Below are positions 27,351 through 34,440 of a stretch of DNA of 64,000 nucleotides, in pieces. The notes under the pieces are model-generated. The model saw nothing but the letters and a program-made list of their open reading frames with translations, ran no database searches and was not told the DNA's origin. Position numbers and translations under genes: made by a program. The stretch lies in NCBI GenBank assembly GCA_902362435.1, contig CABIWW010000011.1:62001-126000 (forward strand). The letters are read 5' to 3'. Numbering within the stretch: position 1 is the stretch's first letter; each line of letters opens with the position of its first letter. This DNA is from Eubacteriaceae bacterium. GTDB lineage: Bacteria; Bacillota; Clostridia; Peptostreptococcales; Anaerovoracaceae.

Positions 27351-27443
27351 TGATATAATCAAATTGGTGGTAAGCTATATCGTGTCCTAGGCACTGTATG
27401 GCAAAGTCGTCCTCTGCTGCTGTGCGGCGAGGGCGCATTTTTT
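27351..27443 (+). ncRNA. Candidate small RNA between int and toxN, with extended -10 promoter
   Basis: TGATATAAT (27351-27359) is an extended -10 element on the plus strand. About 50 bases beyond the expected start lies a terminator: CCTC(T)GCTGC (27411-27420) pairs with GCGGCGAGG (27424-27432), loop TGT, then six T (27438-27443). A ~75-nt RNA from about 27366 is predicted, divergent from int and ending on the toxN stop codon. It has no good -35, and no protein frame is evident. Function unknown; antisense control of toxN is one possibility. Confidence 0.45.
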
Positions 27444-27957
27444 ATTTATATTCTCTACATGCTTTTTCGAGTGCTATGAAGTCACAGCAGCGCTTAGCAA
27501 GTTTAGAATCTGGGTTTTTTGTGCATTTTGCATATAATTTCCGTGCTTTTTCTTTCAGCGTCCTTTCTGCGGCATCTATGAGCGCTTTTTCTTTTTGTAG
27601 CAAATATATGTAATTAGTTCGTTCCGTAGCATCGGCGAAAAGTCTGAAATCGTCGATCGTATTGTATTTTAACTGCACAGCATATTTCTCAGGAACGGGA
27701 ATCATATTGTTTATGTTGATCACTGCATACAATTGTCCCGTATGCGCATCTACAAGTTTGTGAAAATCGATGGAATTATTCATTCTATTGTGCTTTTCCT
27801 TGGGTGATGACACAGGAACATAATAGTTTATTCCATTTATATCTAAAAGGATGCCTATGTGGAGCTTTAAGCGATCTCCATATTCTACATAACCAACTTT
27901 CGGATCTGTTTCGGATAAATGCTTTACATAATCTTTATCTACTACATACCAATTCAT
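27442..27957 (-). CDS. toxN: Type III toxin-antitoxin endoribonuclease, ToxN/AbiQ family
   Basis: 171-residue protein with the ToxN_toxin family pattern: N-terminal MNWYVVDKDYVKHL, then GILLDINGINYYVPVSSPKEKH, NNSIDFHKL, the NINNMIPVPEKY core and a helical C-terminus ending KRCCDFIALEKACREYK. Known members (ToxN, AbiQ) are RNases held inactive by a repeated antitoxin RNA and released on phage attack, aborting infection. The upstream layout is exactly that of the family: two 36-bp repeats, a short terminator, then TAGGAGAG and the ATG. It sits as a moron gene beside int, so probably protects the lysogen from other phages. Confidence 0.92.
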   Translation of the reverse strand: MNWYVVDKDYVKHLSETDPKVGYVEYGDRLKLHIGILLDINGINYYVPVSSPKEKHNRMNNSIDFHKLVDAHTGQLYAVININNMIPVPEKYAVQLKYNTIDDFRLFADATERTNYIYLLQKEKALIDAAERTLKEKARKLYAKCTKNPDSKLAKRCCDFIALEKACREYK

Positions 27958-27969
27958 AAATCTCTCCTA

Positions 27970-28001
27970 AAAATAAAACAGGATGGAAGAATCCATCCTG
28001 T
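27970..28001 (-). terminator. Terminator between antitoxin repeats and toxN
   Basis: ACAGGATGGA (27978-27987) pairs perfectly with TCCATCCTGT (27992-28001) with loop AGAA; read on the minus strand it is followed by TTTTATTTTT. In ToxIN loci such a terminator lets most transcripts end after the antitoxin RNA, keeping toxin low. Confidence 0.88.
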
Positions 28002-28002
28002 A

Positions 28003-28074
28003 CTTTTAAACGATTGTTTTAATTGGACAATCTAACCGCTTTTAAACGATTGTTTTAATTGGACAATCTAACCG
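28003..28074 (-). ncRNA. toxI: ToxI-like antitoxin RNA: two perfect 36-bp tandem repeats
   Basis: The 36-bp unit at 28003-28038 is repeated without change at 28039-28074. On the minus strand the repeats sit between a -10 like TACAAT (28091-28086) and the toxN terminator. Known ToxI/AntiQ arrays have 2-5.5 repeats of 34-36 nt, each folding as a pseudoknot that binds one toxin. Size and position match; the array is at the short end. Confidence 0.88.
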
Positions 28075-28266
28075 CTTACACATTCATTGTATTCTTGCCG
28101 CAATGATCGGCGAACAGAACTTAATCTGTGATATTATTATATGCGATGGACTTCAAAAAATCAATATTATTTATTAAGTTTTTTTCTATTCCGTACTGTT
28201 CCTTGCTATTCTATTCTGTATACCTTTCTTTTGATCTCAACCACGACTCCTGTAATGCTCGCAAGG

Positions 28267-28752
28267 TTATTTGTTGTATTTTCTATACATGCCGTAGCAG
28301 CAACCGGCGCCTATTGCGGCGGTTATGCCGATACCGTACATCATATCTTCTGAGCTTTCTTCTTTATTGACTGAGTGTTCTTCTAAGGTGTCATATTTTC
28401 TTTGTAATTCTATATATTCCGATTCTCTGACCATGCCATACTCACTTGGGTCTCTGTCAACGCAGTCAACCACATAGTCATGGAGCTCGGTTTCGGTCAT
28501 GGTGTACACTTCCCCTGACGAATCGTTTGAGGCGTAAGAAACCGCCGACGTTGAGCTTGAGTTGTCATCATAAGGACAGATTCCATTCTCGTGTAAATGA
28601 GGTCCGTATCCATGATGATAATGATAGCTTCCTAGGCCGCTCACGTTATTATAGTCGTGATGTCCACCATTTGAATCGGTTCCACCACTGTGAGCAAAAG
28701 CAACTGTCGGAATGAATAGAACGAACAAAATCAAAGGAATGTACTTCTTCAT
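28267..28752 (-). CDS. Secreted/membrane YHYH-motif protein
   Basis: 161 residues: a clear signal peptide (MKKYIPLILFVLFIPTVAFA), then a His/Gly-rich HSGGTDSNGGHHD..GSYHYHHG segment (the YHYH motif, residues ~43-48), a Ser-rich stretch, a coiled region, and a C-terminal hydrophobic segment near 140-155 with KYNK tail. The exported His cluster could bind metal. Not needed for phage growth as far as known, so it is probably a lysogenic conversion gene. The 192-bp gap between it and the antitoxin repeats holds the toxI promoter and no clear gene. Confidence 0.75.
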   Translation of the reverse strand: MKKYIPLILFVLFIPTVAFAHSGGTDSNGGHHDYNNVSGLGSYHYHHGYGPHLHENGICPYDDNSSSTSAVSYASNDSSGEVYTMTETELHDYVVDCVDRDPSEYGMVRESEYIELQRKYDTLEEHSVNKEESSEDMMYGIGITAAIGAGCCYGMYRKYNK

Positions 28753-28762
28753 AACTTCTTCT

Positions 28763-28810
28763 CCTATCTAAATCTCAATTCGATAATTTCTCTCTACAAT
28801 CCATAATACG
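28763..28810. repeat. Partial duplicate of the ImmA gene 3' end
   Basis: These 48 bases match 29194-29241, the last codons and stop of the ImmA gene, at most positions (for example CTATCTAAATCTCAA then ATAATTTCTCT). The two copies flank the small membrane-protein gene, suggesting that gene was inserted or duplicated by recombination at the ImmA end. Confidence 0.7.
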
Positions 28811-28812
28811 TT

Positions 28813-29187
28813 TCAATCCGGAATAAATGGTGACATTATCATAGCTATCCCGGACATATGGAGTGCGGCAAATAATATATTTATCGGAAATGCAAACCAT
28901 GGAAGTTTTTCTGTGACGTCATCAAAATCGCAAGAGGTTGCCATTTCTTTTCTGGACCGACCTTTTGGCTGACAAGCAATTGCGAAAAATGCTGCAATCA
29001 ACCCTAGAATACAATAAAGAACGAATCCGTCTAGTAAAAGCAGAACAAATGTTGCGTAAACTACATTGTCTAAACTCATGTGTAAATGCCCGTAAAATGC
29101 ACTTCTGCTTACAATTATTACCGTCCAAGACAGTGTTATCAAGAAAAAGAGCGTAAGCAGAATCCTTTCCTTTGTACGCATATTCAT
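28813..29187 (-). CDS. Small membrane protein, unknown function
   Basis: 124 residues with three or four hydrophobic segments (about 9-28, 42-72, 98-120) and a charged cytoplasmic-type loop KGRSRKEM. I do not recognise a family. AGGGA precedes the ATG. It lies between repeats derived from the ImmA gene end and beside the YHYH gene, so it is probably a moron, possibly a superinfection-exclusion protein; that role is speculation. Confidence 0.65.
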   Translation of the reverse strand: MNMRTKERILLTLFFLITLSWTVIIVSRSAFYGHLHMSLDNVVYATFVLLLLDGFVLYCILGLIAAFFAIACQPKGRSRKEMATSCDFDDVTEKLPWFAFPINILFAALHMSGIAMIMSPFIPD

Positions 29188-29195
29188 ATTTTTCC

Positions 29196-29615
29196 CTATC
29201 TAAATCTCAACTCTATAATTTCTCTTGGCAATCCGTAATACATTGCCCATTCATCAATGGTATACTCCCAATGCTCTTGCAAATCTGCATCGGTGATTAT
29301 AAGTTCCACAGCAAACTTATTCGCTTCTATTTCGTATCTGTCCATAGAAAAGAAAGTCGATTGCAAGAATGGAGCATTGTGTTTAGGGTGCATGATGAGA
29401 TGCCCTATCTCGTGCGCCAACACGAATTTTTCAGTCCAGTCCGAAAGACTATCGCTCAGGAATACCTGTTTCACACGGCGCGTGTTATAACAGAATCCTC
29501 GCGTATTGCCTAAATCCATCCTGTGAACGATTATACCGAGCGCATTGGCAAGTTCATATGGATTGAGCGTTTTGTGCTGTTTGAACAGCCGCTTTATATG
29601 TAATTTAATATCCAT
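29196..29615 (-). CDS. ImmA/IrrE-family metallopeptidase
   Basis: 139-residue zinc peptidase with HEIGHLIMH at about residues 68-76 and the downstream FAVELII helix of the ImmA/IrrE fold. In ICEBs1 and many phages ImmA cleaves the ImmR/cI-type repressor on DNA damage to start induction. Here it directly follows the repressor gene (24-base gap) on the same strand, so the same role is likely. AAGGAGCG lies ahead of the ATG. Confidence 0.9.
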   Translation of the reverse strand: MDIKLHIKRLFKQHKTLNPYELANALGIIVHRMDLGNTRGFCYNTRRVKQVFLSDSLSDWTEKFVLAHEIGHLIMHPKHNAPFLQSTFFSMDRYEIEANKFAVELIITDADLQEHWEYTIDEWAMYYGLPREIIELRFR

Positions 29616-29639
29616 CTGTTCGCACGCTCCTTGGTGTGA

Positions 29640-30059
29640 TTACTCCCTATACTTTTTGGGCGTATACCGTTTCTTTGCTTCAAGAATGGCAGTTCTTTCA
29701 GCCACTTCTATAGCGGCGAGAATAGCTTCTTGCGATTCTTCGTCTAGCGGCTCGCCGTCGTACATGAGTCCAGTGCCGGTTGATAGCTGATTCTTTATAG
29801 CCTCAATGGCATTCTTTATATCTCTTTCATCTTTCTTGGTGAGCTTCGGCTGCCAGTCTTTTTTTCCAGTCATTATATAATTTGCATCGACACCAAAATA
29901 TTTTGCAAACAACTGAATCTTATCAGATCGTGGGATCCTGTCGCCCCTTAACCATGTTGCATATGTGCTTTGTGCAATTCCAACTTCCTTACATAATTGT
30001 GTGACATTTTTCTTTTTTGCTTTTCGCAAAGCTTCTATACGTTGCAATATCTCGTTCAT
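29640..30059 (-). CDS. XRE-family prophage repressor (cI/ImmR-like)
   Basis: 139 residues: N-terminal helix-turn-helix (KNVTQLCKEVGIAQSTYATWLRGDRIPRSDKIQLFAKYFGVDANYI) and a helical C-terminus without a LexA-type peptidase domain, as expected when a separate ImmA does the cleavage. The start at 30059 has GAGGG ahead; a 16-codon longer frame reads through operator sequence and is rejected. Transcribed from the leftward promoter of the switch region, where five matching operator-like sites lie. Confidence 0.9.
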   Translation of the reverse strand: MNEILQRIEALRKAKKKNVTQLCKEVGIAQSTYATWLRGDRIPRSDKIQLFAKYFGVDANYIMTGKKDWQPKLTKKDERDIKNAIEAIKNQLSTGTGLMYDGEPLDEESQEAILAAIEVAERTAILEAKKRYTPKKYRE

Positions 30060-30077
30060 AGTTCCCTCACATAAAAA

Positions 30078-30238
30078 ATCGCAAACACAATAAAAAATCA
30101 TTGACATTATCGCAAATGCGATTTATAATGAAGATACAAAAACGCGAAAGCGATAAAACAGTAGCGTCGTATTTAATTTACTCTTTAAACAAGCTCATAG
30201 TATCACAAATGCGATATGGTGTCAATCGCAAATGCGTT
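30078..30238. promoter_or_regulatory. Lysogeny switch: two facing promoters and five operators
   Basis: Rightward promoter TTGACA (30101-30106), 17 bp, TATAAT (30124-30129). Leftward promoter, minus strand: TTGACA (30225-30220), 17 bp, TACTAT (30202-30197). They point at each other, starts about 55 bp apart. Operator-like ATCGCAAATGCGAT copies: 30109-30122 (in the rightward spacer), 30202-30215 (in the leftward spacer), 30225-30238, 30141-30154 and a weaker one at 30078-30091. Repressor binding is inferred. Confidence 0.85.
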
Positions 30239-30275
30239 TGAAATAAAGCGAAGATGAAAGAGAGGAGATGAGAAA

Positions 30276-30455
30276 GTGAAAAAGGAGTTCAACGAAGAAT
30301 GGGATGCGCAAAGAGATTTGCTCTTTGGGAAAGAAAAAGCCGCCGAACTGCGGAAAAGGCAAGAACGACGGGAGACGATGCAGCTTATAGCAGGGATAGC
30401 ATTTGTGATATCAGGTTTGGCACTTTTAATAATGCTGATTGCAATGCCTCAGTAA
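30276..30455 (+). CDS. 59-residue single-span membrane protein, first early gene
   Basis: A GTG at 30276, 8 bases after AGGAG, opens a frame coding a charged N-terminus (KKEFNEEWDAQRDLLFGKEKAAELRKR in part) and one C-terminal hydrophobic segment ending LIMLIAMPQ. It is the first product of the rightward promoter. No family recognised. Its 3' 71 bases overlap the opposite-strand gene 30385-30750. Confidence 0.6.
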   Translation: MKKEFNEEWDAQRDLLFGKEKAAELRKRQERRETMQLIAGIAFVISGLALLIMLIAMPQ

Positions 30456-30750
30456 ACAACAGAGAGACGATAACGGCGAGGAATGAACCGATTTTTATAA
30501 TCCATTCGAGCGCGCATATCTTCATATCATGCTTGTATCGGACGAACGACGATAAATTTCGCAGTGATATTAGCATTGTGGGGTATTGGGAGGCATCGCA
30601 GTAAACGTACCCTTTGCATCCGAGGATATCTAAGGCGATGAGCATTTTATCGTTATCAGCATCAAGGTCTCGTATAAGGGCATCAAGAGTTATTGTGTTA
30701 GGAAATCCAACGTTGTTAATTTGTTTCATAACTTTATATTTGAGAAACAT
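30385..30750 (-). CDS. Hypothetical protein, N-terminal HTH-like domain plus membrane segment
   Basis: 121 residues. The first 70 (NTITLDALIRDLDADNDK, KGYVYCDASQYP) look like a small winged-helix-like domain; a hydrophobic span follows near 85-105. GAGGTC lies 4 bases before the ATG and an extended -10 (TGGTATAAT, minus strand, 30792-30784) lies upstream, so it may be transcribed in the lysogen, against the early operon. Possible immunity or exclusion role; not proven. Confidence 0.65.
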   Translation of the reverse strand: MFLKYKVMKQINNVGFPNTITLDALIRDLDADNDKMLIALDILGCKGYVYCDASQYPTMLISLRNLSSFVRYKHDMKICALEWIIKIGSFLAVIVSLLFTEALQSALLKVPNLISQMLSLL

Positions 30751-30820
30751 AATGACCTCATTTCTGCCGTTTAGGCACTACAAATTATACCACAAAAACG
30801 ATAAGACGAGGAGGTGAAGA

Positions 30821-31021
30821 ATGTACAAGAAAATAGAGAAGCTAATGCAAGAGAAAGGCTTGACTCAGTGGGCTCTTGCGAAAGAGACCGGCATTCCGCA
30901 GAGTTGCCTTTCCGACTGGAAGACAGGAAGGAGCAAGCCGAAGTTAGACAAGCTGAAAATCCTGTCAGATTACTTTGGTGTAACGATCGAGTATTTCTTG
31001 GACGATGAGCAGATGTATTAG
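30821..31021 (+). CDS. Cro-like XRE helix-turn-helix protein
   Basis: 66 residues almost entirely a helix-turn-helix: LTQWALAKETGIPQSCLSDW then KLDKLKILSDYFGVTIEYFL. Short, early, on the strand opposite to the repressor, so a Cro-type antirepressor is likely. GAGGAGGTG lies just ahead of the ATG. Confidence 0.88.
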   Translation: MYKKIEKLMQEKGLTQWALAKETGIPQSCLSDWKTGRSKPKLDKLKILSDYFGVTIEYFLDDEQMY

Positions 31022-31074
31022 GAATCAAGGTCACTACCTTGATTAATAGAAGTAAGGATTAAGGAGGTGAAAAC

Positions 31075-31302
31075 ATGGGAGAAGCGAAAACAGCGGCATT
31101 AGTTGTATCAGCTGCAGAGGCGGCAAGGCTTTTAAAGACTGACAATAACGTCATACATAAAAAGTTGGAGAGCGGTGAGCTCAAAGCATACCGCGAGGGA
31201 ACGAATTGGAAGATCCCGCTTGATTTGTTAAAGTCCACGGTCGAAGGCTGGGCGATAGAAGAATCCAAAGAGCGAAAGCGGATTTACGAATCTAAGAAAT
31301 AA
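31075..31302 (+). CDS. Excisionase-family (MerR-like) DNA-binding protein
   Basis: 75 residues with an Xis/MerR-type winged helix: VSAAEAARLLKTDNNVIHKKLESGELKAYREG then NWKIPLDLL. This is the pattern of small DNA-binding proteins annotated as excisionase-type. It may be the prophage excisionase or another early regulator. AAGGAGGTG precedes the ATG. Confidence 0.75.
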   Translation: MGEAKTAALVVSAAEAARLLKTDNNVIHKKLESGELKAYREGTNWKIPLDLLKSTVEGWAIEESKERKRIYESKK

Positions 31303-31311
31303 CAATTGAAT

Positions 31312-31414
31312 ATCACGCCCTGTACCGGGCGGCTGCGCAATCGATGTGTTTTCTAAGTTGAATTGCCTCCTAATTTGAATGATATACAAGCGGCCGTCCA
31401 GTAAAGGGCGTGAT
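31312..31414. repeat. Long-range inverted repeat in early region
   Basis: ATCACGCCCT (31312-31321) and AGGGCGTGAT (31405-31414) are perfect inverted copies 83 bases apart, with further GC-rich complementary bits inside. No gene lies between. Could be an RNA structure or a replication/partition site. Confidence 0.45.
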
Positions 31415-31430
31415 GGACAAGGAGAAGAAA

Positions 31431-31529
31431 ATGAAAAAGGTATTTAACACAATTATAGTCGGAGCTTTGATGGCACTGCCGATGCTGATGATCTTCTCGC
31501 TCTGGGCGAGAGACGGGATGCCGTACTAG
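31431..31529 (+). CDS. 32-residue membrane peptide
   Basis: ATG at 31431 after AAGGAGAAG; the product MKKVFNTIIVGALMALPMLM followed by IFSLWARDGMPY is one hydrophobic span with a short tail. Stop is 9 bases before the next gene, in a tight operon. Family unknown. Confidence 0.5.
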   Translation: MKKVFNTIIVGALMALPMLMIFSLWARDGMPY

Positions 31530-31538
31530 GAGGCGGGC

Positions 31539-31805
31539 ATGGAGATAACTAAACAGACGAGGAGAGAGTCATACATATCAAGGCCTGTTACGAGGGCGGC
31601 GGACATCTTGGAGTTTATGAGCGACAAGGAGTACACGGCGAGACAGATCGCGTACGGAATGGGATTCACGGATCTGAATGCTGTGAAGCCACGCTTAACA
31701 GAGTTAAAAGCTGCCGGGCTGGTAGAGGTTACCGGCAAGGCGTACGACGAAACGACGAAAAGAAAAGTTGCAGTCTGGAAGGCTGCAGAAAGGAAAGAAA
31801 GATGA
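31539..31805 (+). CDS. Winged-helix DNA-binding protein
   Basis: 88 residues: a single winged helix (ILEFMSDKEYTARQIAYGMGF, AVKPRLTELKAAGLVEVTGK, TTKRKVAVW). Such small wHTH proteins are common in early phage operons. AGGAGGCGGGC lies ahead of the ATG; the end overlaps the next gene by 4 bases. Confidence 0.7.
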   Translation: MEITKQTRRESYISRPVTRAADILEFMSDKEYTARQIAYGMGFTDLNAVKPRLTELKAAGLVEVTGKAYDETTKRKVAVWKAAERKER

Positions 31806-32206
31806 TTAAAGTTGACAAGAACAAAATTGAATTTAAAGGTATACTTCCGCTGATTGAAGCTGAGTTTACGAGCATGGTAAAAGAGCTGTTTGAGAAAGTG
31901 TATAAAGATGCGTTCGGCGAACATGCGGAAGAAAAAATAAGGCGGGACTTTGAACGTGGCCTTATGAGTGAGGAAGAAATGGAAAAGGACCTAAAAAACG
32001 AAACTATGGAGCTGATAATCCGCCTCGCTAAAGAGAGTGTCGAAGATAGTGCAGACGATGGCATCGAGGACAATGACGAGGACAACTCAGAAGATGCGAA
32101 CAGCAAAACTAAGACTATGGAAGATGTAATAGACGACGCTGTTGACGATTTAGTTTTAGTGATTATCGAGCAAATAAAAAAAGATGTTCCGCATTCAGAA
32201 TCGTAA
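31802..32206 (+). CDS. Acidic early phage protein, unknown
   Basis: 134 residues, very acidic: near 80-105 it is dominated by Asp and Glu (DDGIEDNDEDNSEDAN). The N-terminal half is helical (EFTSMVKELFEKVYKDAFGEHAEEKIRR). No family recognised. Its charge recalls DNA-mimic inhibitors, but this is only an analogy. Coupled to the preceding gene by overlap. Confidence 0.6.
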   Translation: MIKVDKNKIEFKGILPLIEAEFTSMVKELFEKVYKDAFGEHAEEKIRRDFERGLMSEEEMEKDLKNETMELIIRLAKESVEDSADDGIEDNDEDNSEDANSKTKTMEDVIDDAVDDLVLVIIEQIKKDVPHSES

Positions 32207-32266
32207 TTCTGGCGGAACACACAAAATAAACCAACTAAAGGATATCACAGAAAGGATAGAAAAACA

Positions 32267-32416
32267 ATGATAATCGTAAGGCTCAAGGTCGGATACAGCG
32301 AAACAGAATTTAACTGCGCGACCGCAGAAGAGTTTGAAGAAACTGCGAAGTTACTCATAAAATTCCATAAAGCATTCGAGGTATCTTACGAAGGTGAGGA
32401 CGAAGCTGATGAATGA
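32267..32416 (+). CDS. 49-residue phage protein, unknown
   Basis: ATG at 32267 after AAAGGATAG; product MIIVRLKVGYSETEFNCATA continues acidic and ends GEDEADE. Similar in style to other small early proteins; its 3' end overlaps the start of the zinc-ribbon gene by 8 bases, which supports translation. Confidence 0.55.
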   Translation: MIIVRLKVGYSETEFNCATAEEFEETAKLLIKFHKAFEVSYEGEDEADE

Positions 32417-32684
32417 GTGTAACAGATGCAGAAAGATATTCGAAAGTCCTGTAGAACGCTTCGAAGCAGATACGGGCTATCACGAAAGGACGTGCCCGTA
32501 CTGCGGCGATGATGATATATCAGAAGCACATGAGTGCCCTATATGTCATACGAACTATACTTCCGAGGATTTCTGCCAAGAGTGCTATGACACAGTGAAT
32601 CAGGCGCTCACGGAACTGAAAGAAAAACTCGGAGCGACACAGGAAGATTTCGAGGATATCATATCCAACAATTTTGGCTGGTAA
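32409..32684 (+). CDS. Zinc-ribbon phage protein
   Basis: 91 residues with three zinc-type pairs: CNRCRKIF, CPYCGDDD / CPICHTNY and CQECYD. The N-terminal two-thirds are therefore metal-binding ribbons; the rest is helical. Start at 32409 (MNECNR) is preferred, with GTGAGG 10 bases upstream. Likely nucleic-acid or protein binding; role unknown. Confidence 0.7.
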   Translation: MNECNRCRKIFESPVERFEADTGYHERTCPYCGDDDISEAHECPICHTNYTSEDFCQECYDTVNQALTELKEKLGATQEDFEDIISNNFGW

Positions 32685-32693
32685 GGAGAAGAA

Positions 32694-33263
32694 ATGAAAG
32701 AACTGATAAATATACAGTCGGAGCTGAAAGCACCTAAGGGTCAGTACAACAGTTTCGGAAAATACAACTATCGCAGTGCCGAGGACATTCTGGAAGCGGT
32801 GAAACCGCTTTGCCATAAAAATAACTGCATCCTGACACTGTCAGACACGTTGGAAAACATCGGCGAACGGTATTACATAAAAGCTACCGCGACTATTACA
32901 AACGGAACGGAGACCGTATCTGTCTGCGCATATGCCAGAGAAGACGAGACGAAGAAGGGGATGGATGGAAGTCAGATTACAGGAGCGGCATCCAGTTATG
33001 CCAGAAAATACGCTCTGAATGGTCTGTTCTGTATCGACGATACGAAAGATGCTGACACGAACGAGTACAGGGAACGTCAGGAAAAGCCGCAACGCTCAGC
33101 ACCGAAAATGACGAAAGACGAGCTGATGGACAAAGTAGTTGCCTTGTGTGATGCGAAGCGCATGAAAGTCAGCGACGTTTGTAAAATGGCGAAAGTCAGC
33201 GAGCTTGCAGAAATGGACGAGTTAAGGCTTGAAGCGTGTATCGAATGGATAATGAAAAGATAG
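32694..33263 (+). CDS. erf: ERF-family single-strand annealing protein
   Basis: 189 residues. The N-terminal ERF domain shows LKAPKGQYNSFGKYNYRSAEDILEAVKPL, YYIKATATI and GAASSYARKYALNGLF, the typical core of P22 Erf-type annealing proteins. The C-terminal ~60 residues are a separate small helical domain. With the PD-(D/E)XK nuclease two genes on it probably forms a recombination pair. AAGGAG precedes the ATG. Confidence 0.9.
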   Translation: MKELINIQSELKAPKGQYNSFGKYNYRSAEDILEAVKPLCHKNNCILTLSDTLENIGERYYIKATATITNGTETVSVCAYAREDETKKGMDGSQITGAASSYARKYALNGLFCIDDTKDADTNEYRERQEKPQRSAPKMTKDELMDKVVALCDAKRMKVSDVCKMAKVSELAEMDELRLEACIEWIMKR

Positions 33264-33272
33264 GAGTAAATC

Positions 33273-33590
33273 ATGAGTACAGCAATAGAGAAGTTCGAAA
33301 GAAAGAACATGGCGGCGTTCGAAACGCTTTCATTCATACAGGGACAGCGAAAGGCTTTGGAGCAGCAGGAAAAGGAAATAAAGGAAATGCTGCTGCAGGG
33401 CATGAAGAAGCACGGTATAGCTTCAATAGACAACGATATCGTGAGGATCAATTACATTCCGGAGTCCGAAAGCGTGTCGCTTGATACAAAGAAATGGAGA
33501 GCAGAAGATCCGGATTCATACCACGAGATAGAACAGGCATACAACAAGAGAACGAGAAAATCTGAGTATATAAGGATCACGGTCAAATGA
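33273..33590 (+). CDS. Phage protein between annealase and nuclease, unknown
   Basis: 105 residues: helical N-terminus (MAAFETLSFIQGQRKALEQQ) followed by an alpha/beta C-terminus with KRTRKSEYIRITVK. Position between ERF and the exonuclease suggests a recombination accessory role; resembles small Gp157-like helical proteins only loosely. Overlaps the next gene by 4 bases. Confidence 0.65.
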   Translation: MSTAIEKFERKNMAAFETLSFIQGQRKALEQQEKEIKEMLLQGMKKHGIASIDNDIVRINYIPESESVSLDTKKWRAEDPDSYHEIEQAYNKRTRKSEYIRITVK

Positions 33591-34162
33591 TTACGAACAC
33601 TGATAGAAGCGGCTGGTTCGGCGGTTCCGATTCCTCGATGGTCGTTTCGAAAAATCGCAGCACGAAGACGTTCAAACAGTGGTGGGCGGTGAAGATGGGA
33701 GAACAGGAGCCTGATTTTAAAGGCTCCGTCTACACCGACGCAGGCAACAAGTACGAGCACTTGATTTTGAGCTCTGTCAGCGAGGAAATGAACCTTGACA
33801 GGCAAATAGTCATTGACAAGCTTAAACTCCGTGTAAATTACGATGGAGACCTCAGAGGCACTATATACGAGGTAAAGACTCACAAGGCAGAAAAGGAATT
33901 TGAGGTGTCGAAGCAGTACTGGCGGCAGGCGCAGGTGGAAATGTACGCATACAAAGAAAGCTACGATGATTTCAAGCAGCTGTACATAGTATCATATCCG
34001 CTTTATCCAGACGAGTATTACACGGAGCAGGAGATAGTGGTGGACCCGTCGAGGATAAAATTCACTCCGATAAAATATGACAAGCATTTTATCAAAGACG
34101 AATATCTGCCGGAGCTCAAATATCTGGCAAGGTGCCTGAGGAAAGGAAGAATGCCAACATGA
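33587..34162 (+). CDS. PD-(D/E)XK exonuclease (YqaJ/Cas4-like)
   Basis: 191 residues with the nuclease core: AGNKYEHLIL (Glu of helix 1), VNYDGDLRGTIYEVKTHK giving the D...EVK active-site triad near 85-103, and QVEMYAYK (QxxxY motif) near 130. This fits 5'-3' exonucleases working with annealing proteins, here the upstream ERF protein. Full-length by motif content. Confidence 0.82.
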   Translation: MITNTDRSGWFGGSDSSMVVSKNRSTKTFKQWWAVKMGEQEPDFKGSVYTDAGNKYEHLILSSVSEEMNLDRQIVIDKLKLRVNYDGDLRGTIYEVKTHKAEKEFEVSKQYWRQAQVEMYAYKESYDDFKQLYIVSYPLYPDEYYTEQEIVVDPSRIKFTPIKYDKHFIKDEYLPELKYLARCLRKGRMPT

Positions 34163-34440
34163 AAAGTATAATGCAGGACAAGAAAGAATGCTTCATCACA
34201 GGTGCGACAAAAGGATTGCATAAGCATCATATCTTCGGAGCCTACAACCGTGACAATTCGGAAAAGTATGGTTTGTGGGTGTGGCTTCGATGGGACAGGC
34301 ATATCGAAAACAGCATGCACAGCACACCGCACAATGATAAAGATGTTGATGCGTATCTAAAAAGGCTAGGGCAGAAGAAGTTCGAGGAAACACACAGCCG
34401 AGACGAATTTATACGAATATTCGGGAGGAATTATTTATGA
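34159..34440 (+). CDS. HNH-like phage protein (HHIFG motif)
   Basis: 93 residues: KECFITGATKGLHKHHIFGAYNRDNSEKYGLWVWL, then RHIENSMHSTPHND. This matches a common phage family whose usual CxxC...HHIFG is HNH-like; here the zinc knuckle is degenerate (CFITG). Start at 34159 (MKSIMQDKK) overlaps the nuclease gene stop. Catalytic activity is doubtful. Confidence 0.65.
   Translation: MKSIMQDKKECFITGATKGLHKHHIFGAYNRDNSEKYGLWVWLRWDRHIENSMHSTPHNDKDVDAYLKRLGQKKFEETHSRDEFIRIFGRNYL

Noticed and set aside
28003..28074. Two identical 36-bp repeats as a mini CRISPR array
   Set aside because: The repeats abut without spacers, there are no cas genes, and they precede a ToxN toxin; type III antitoxin fits fully.
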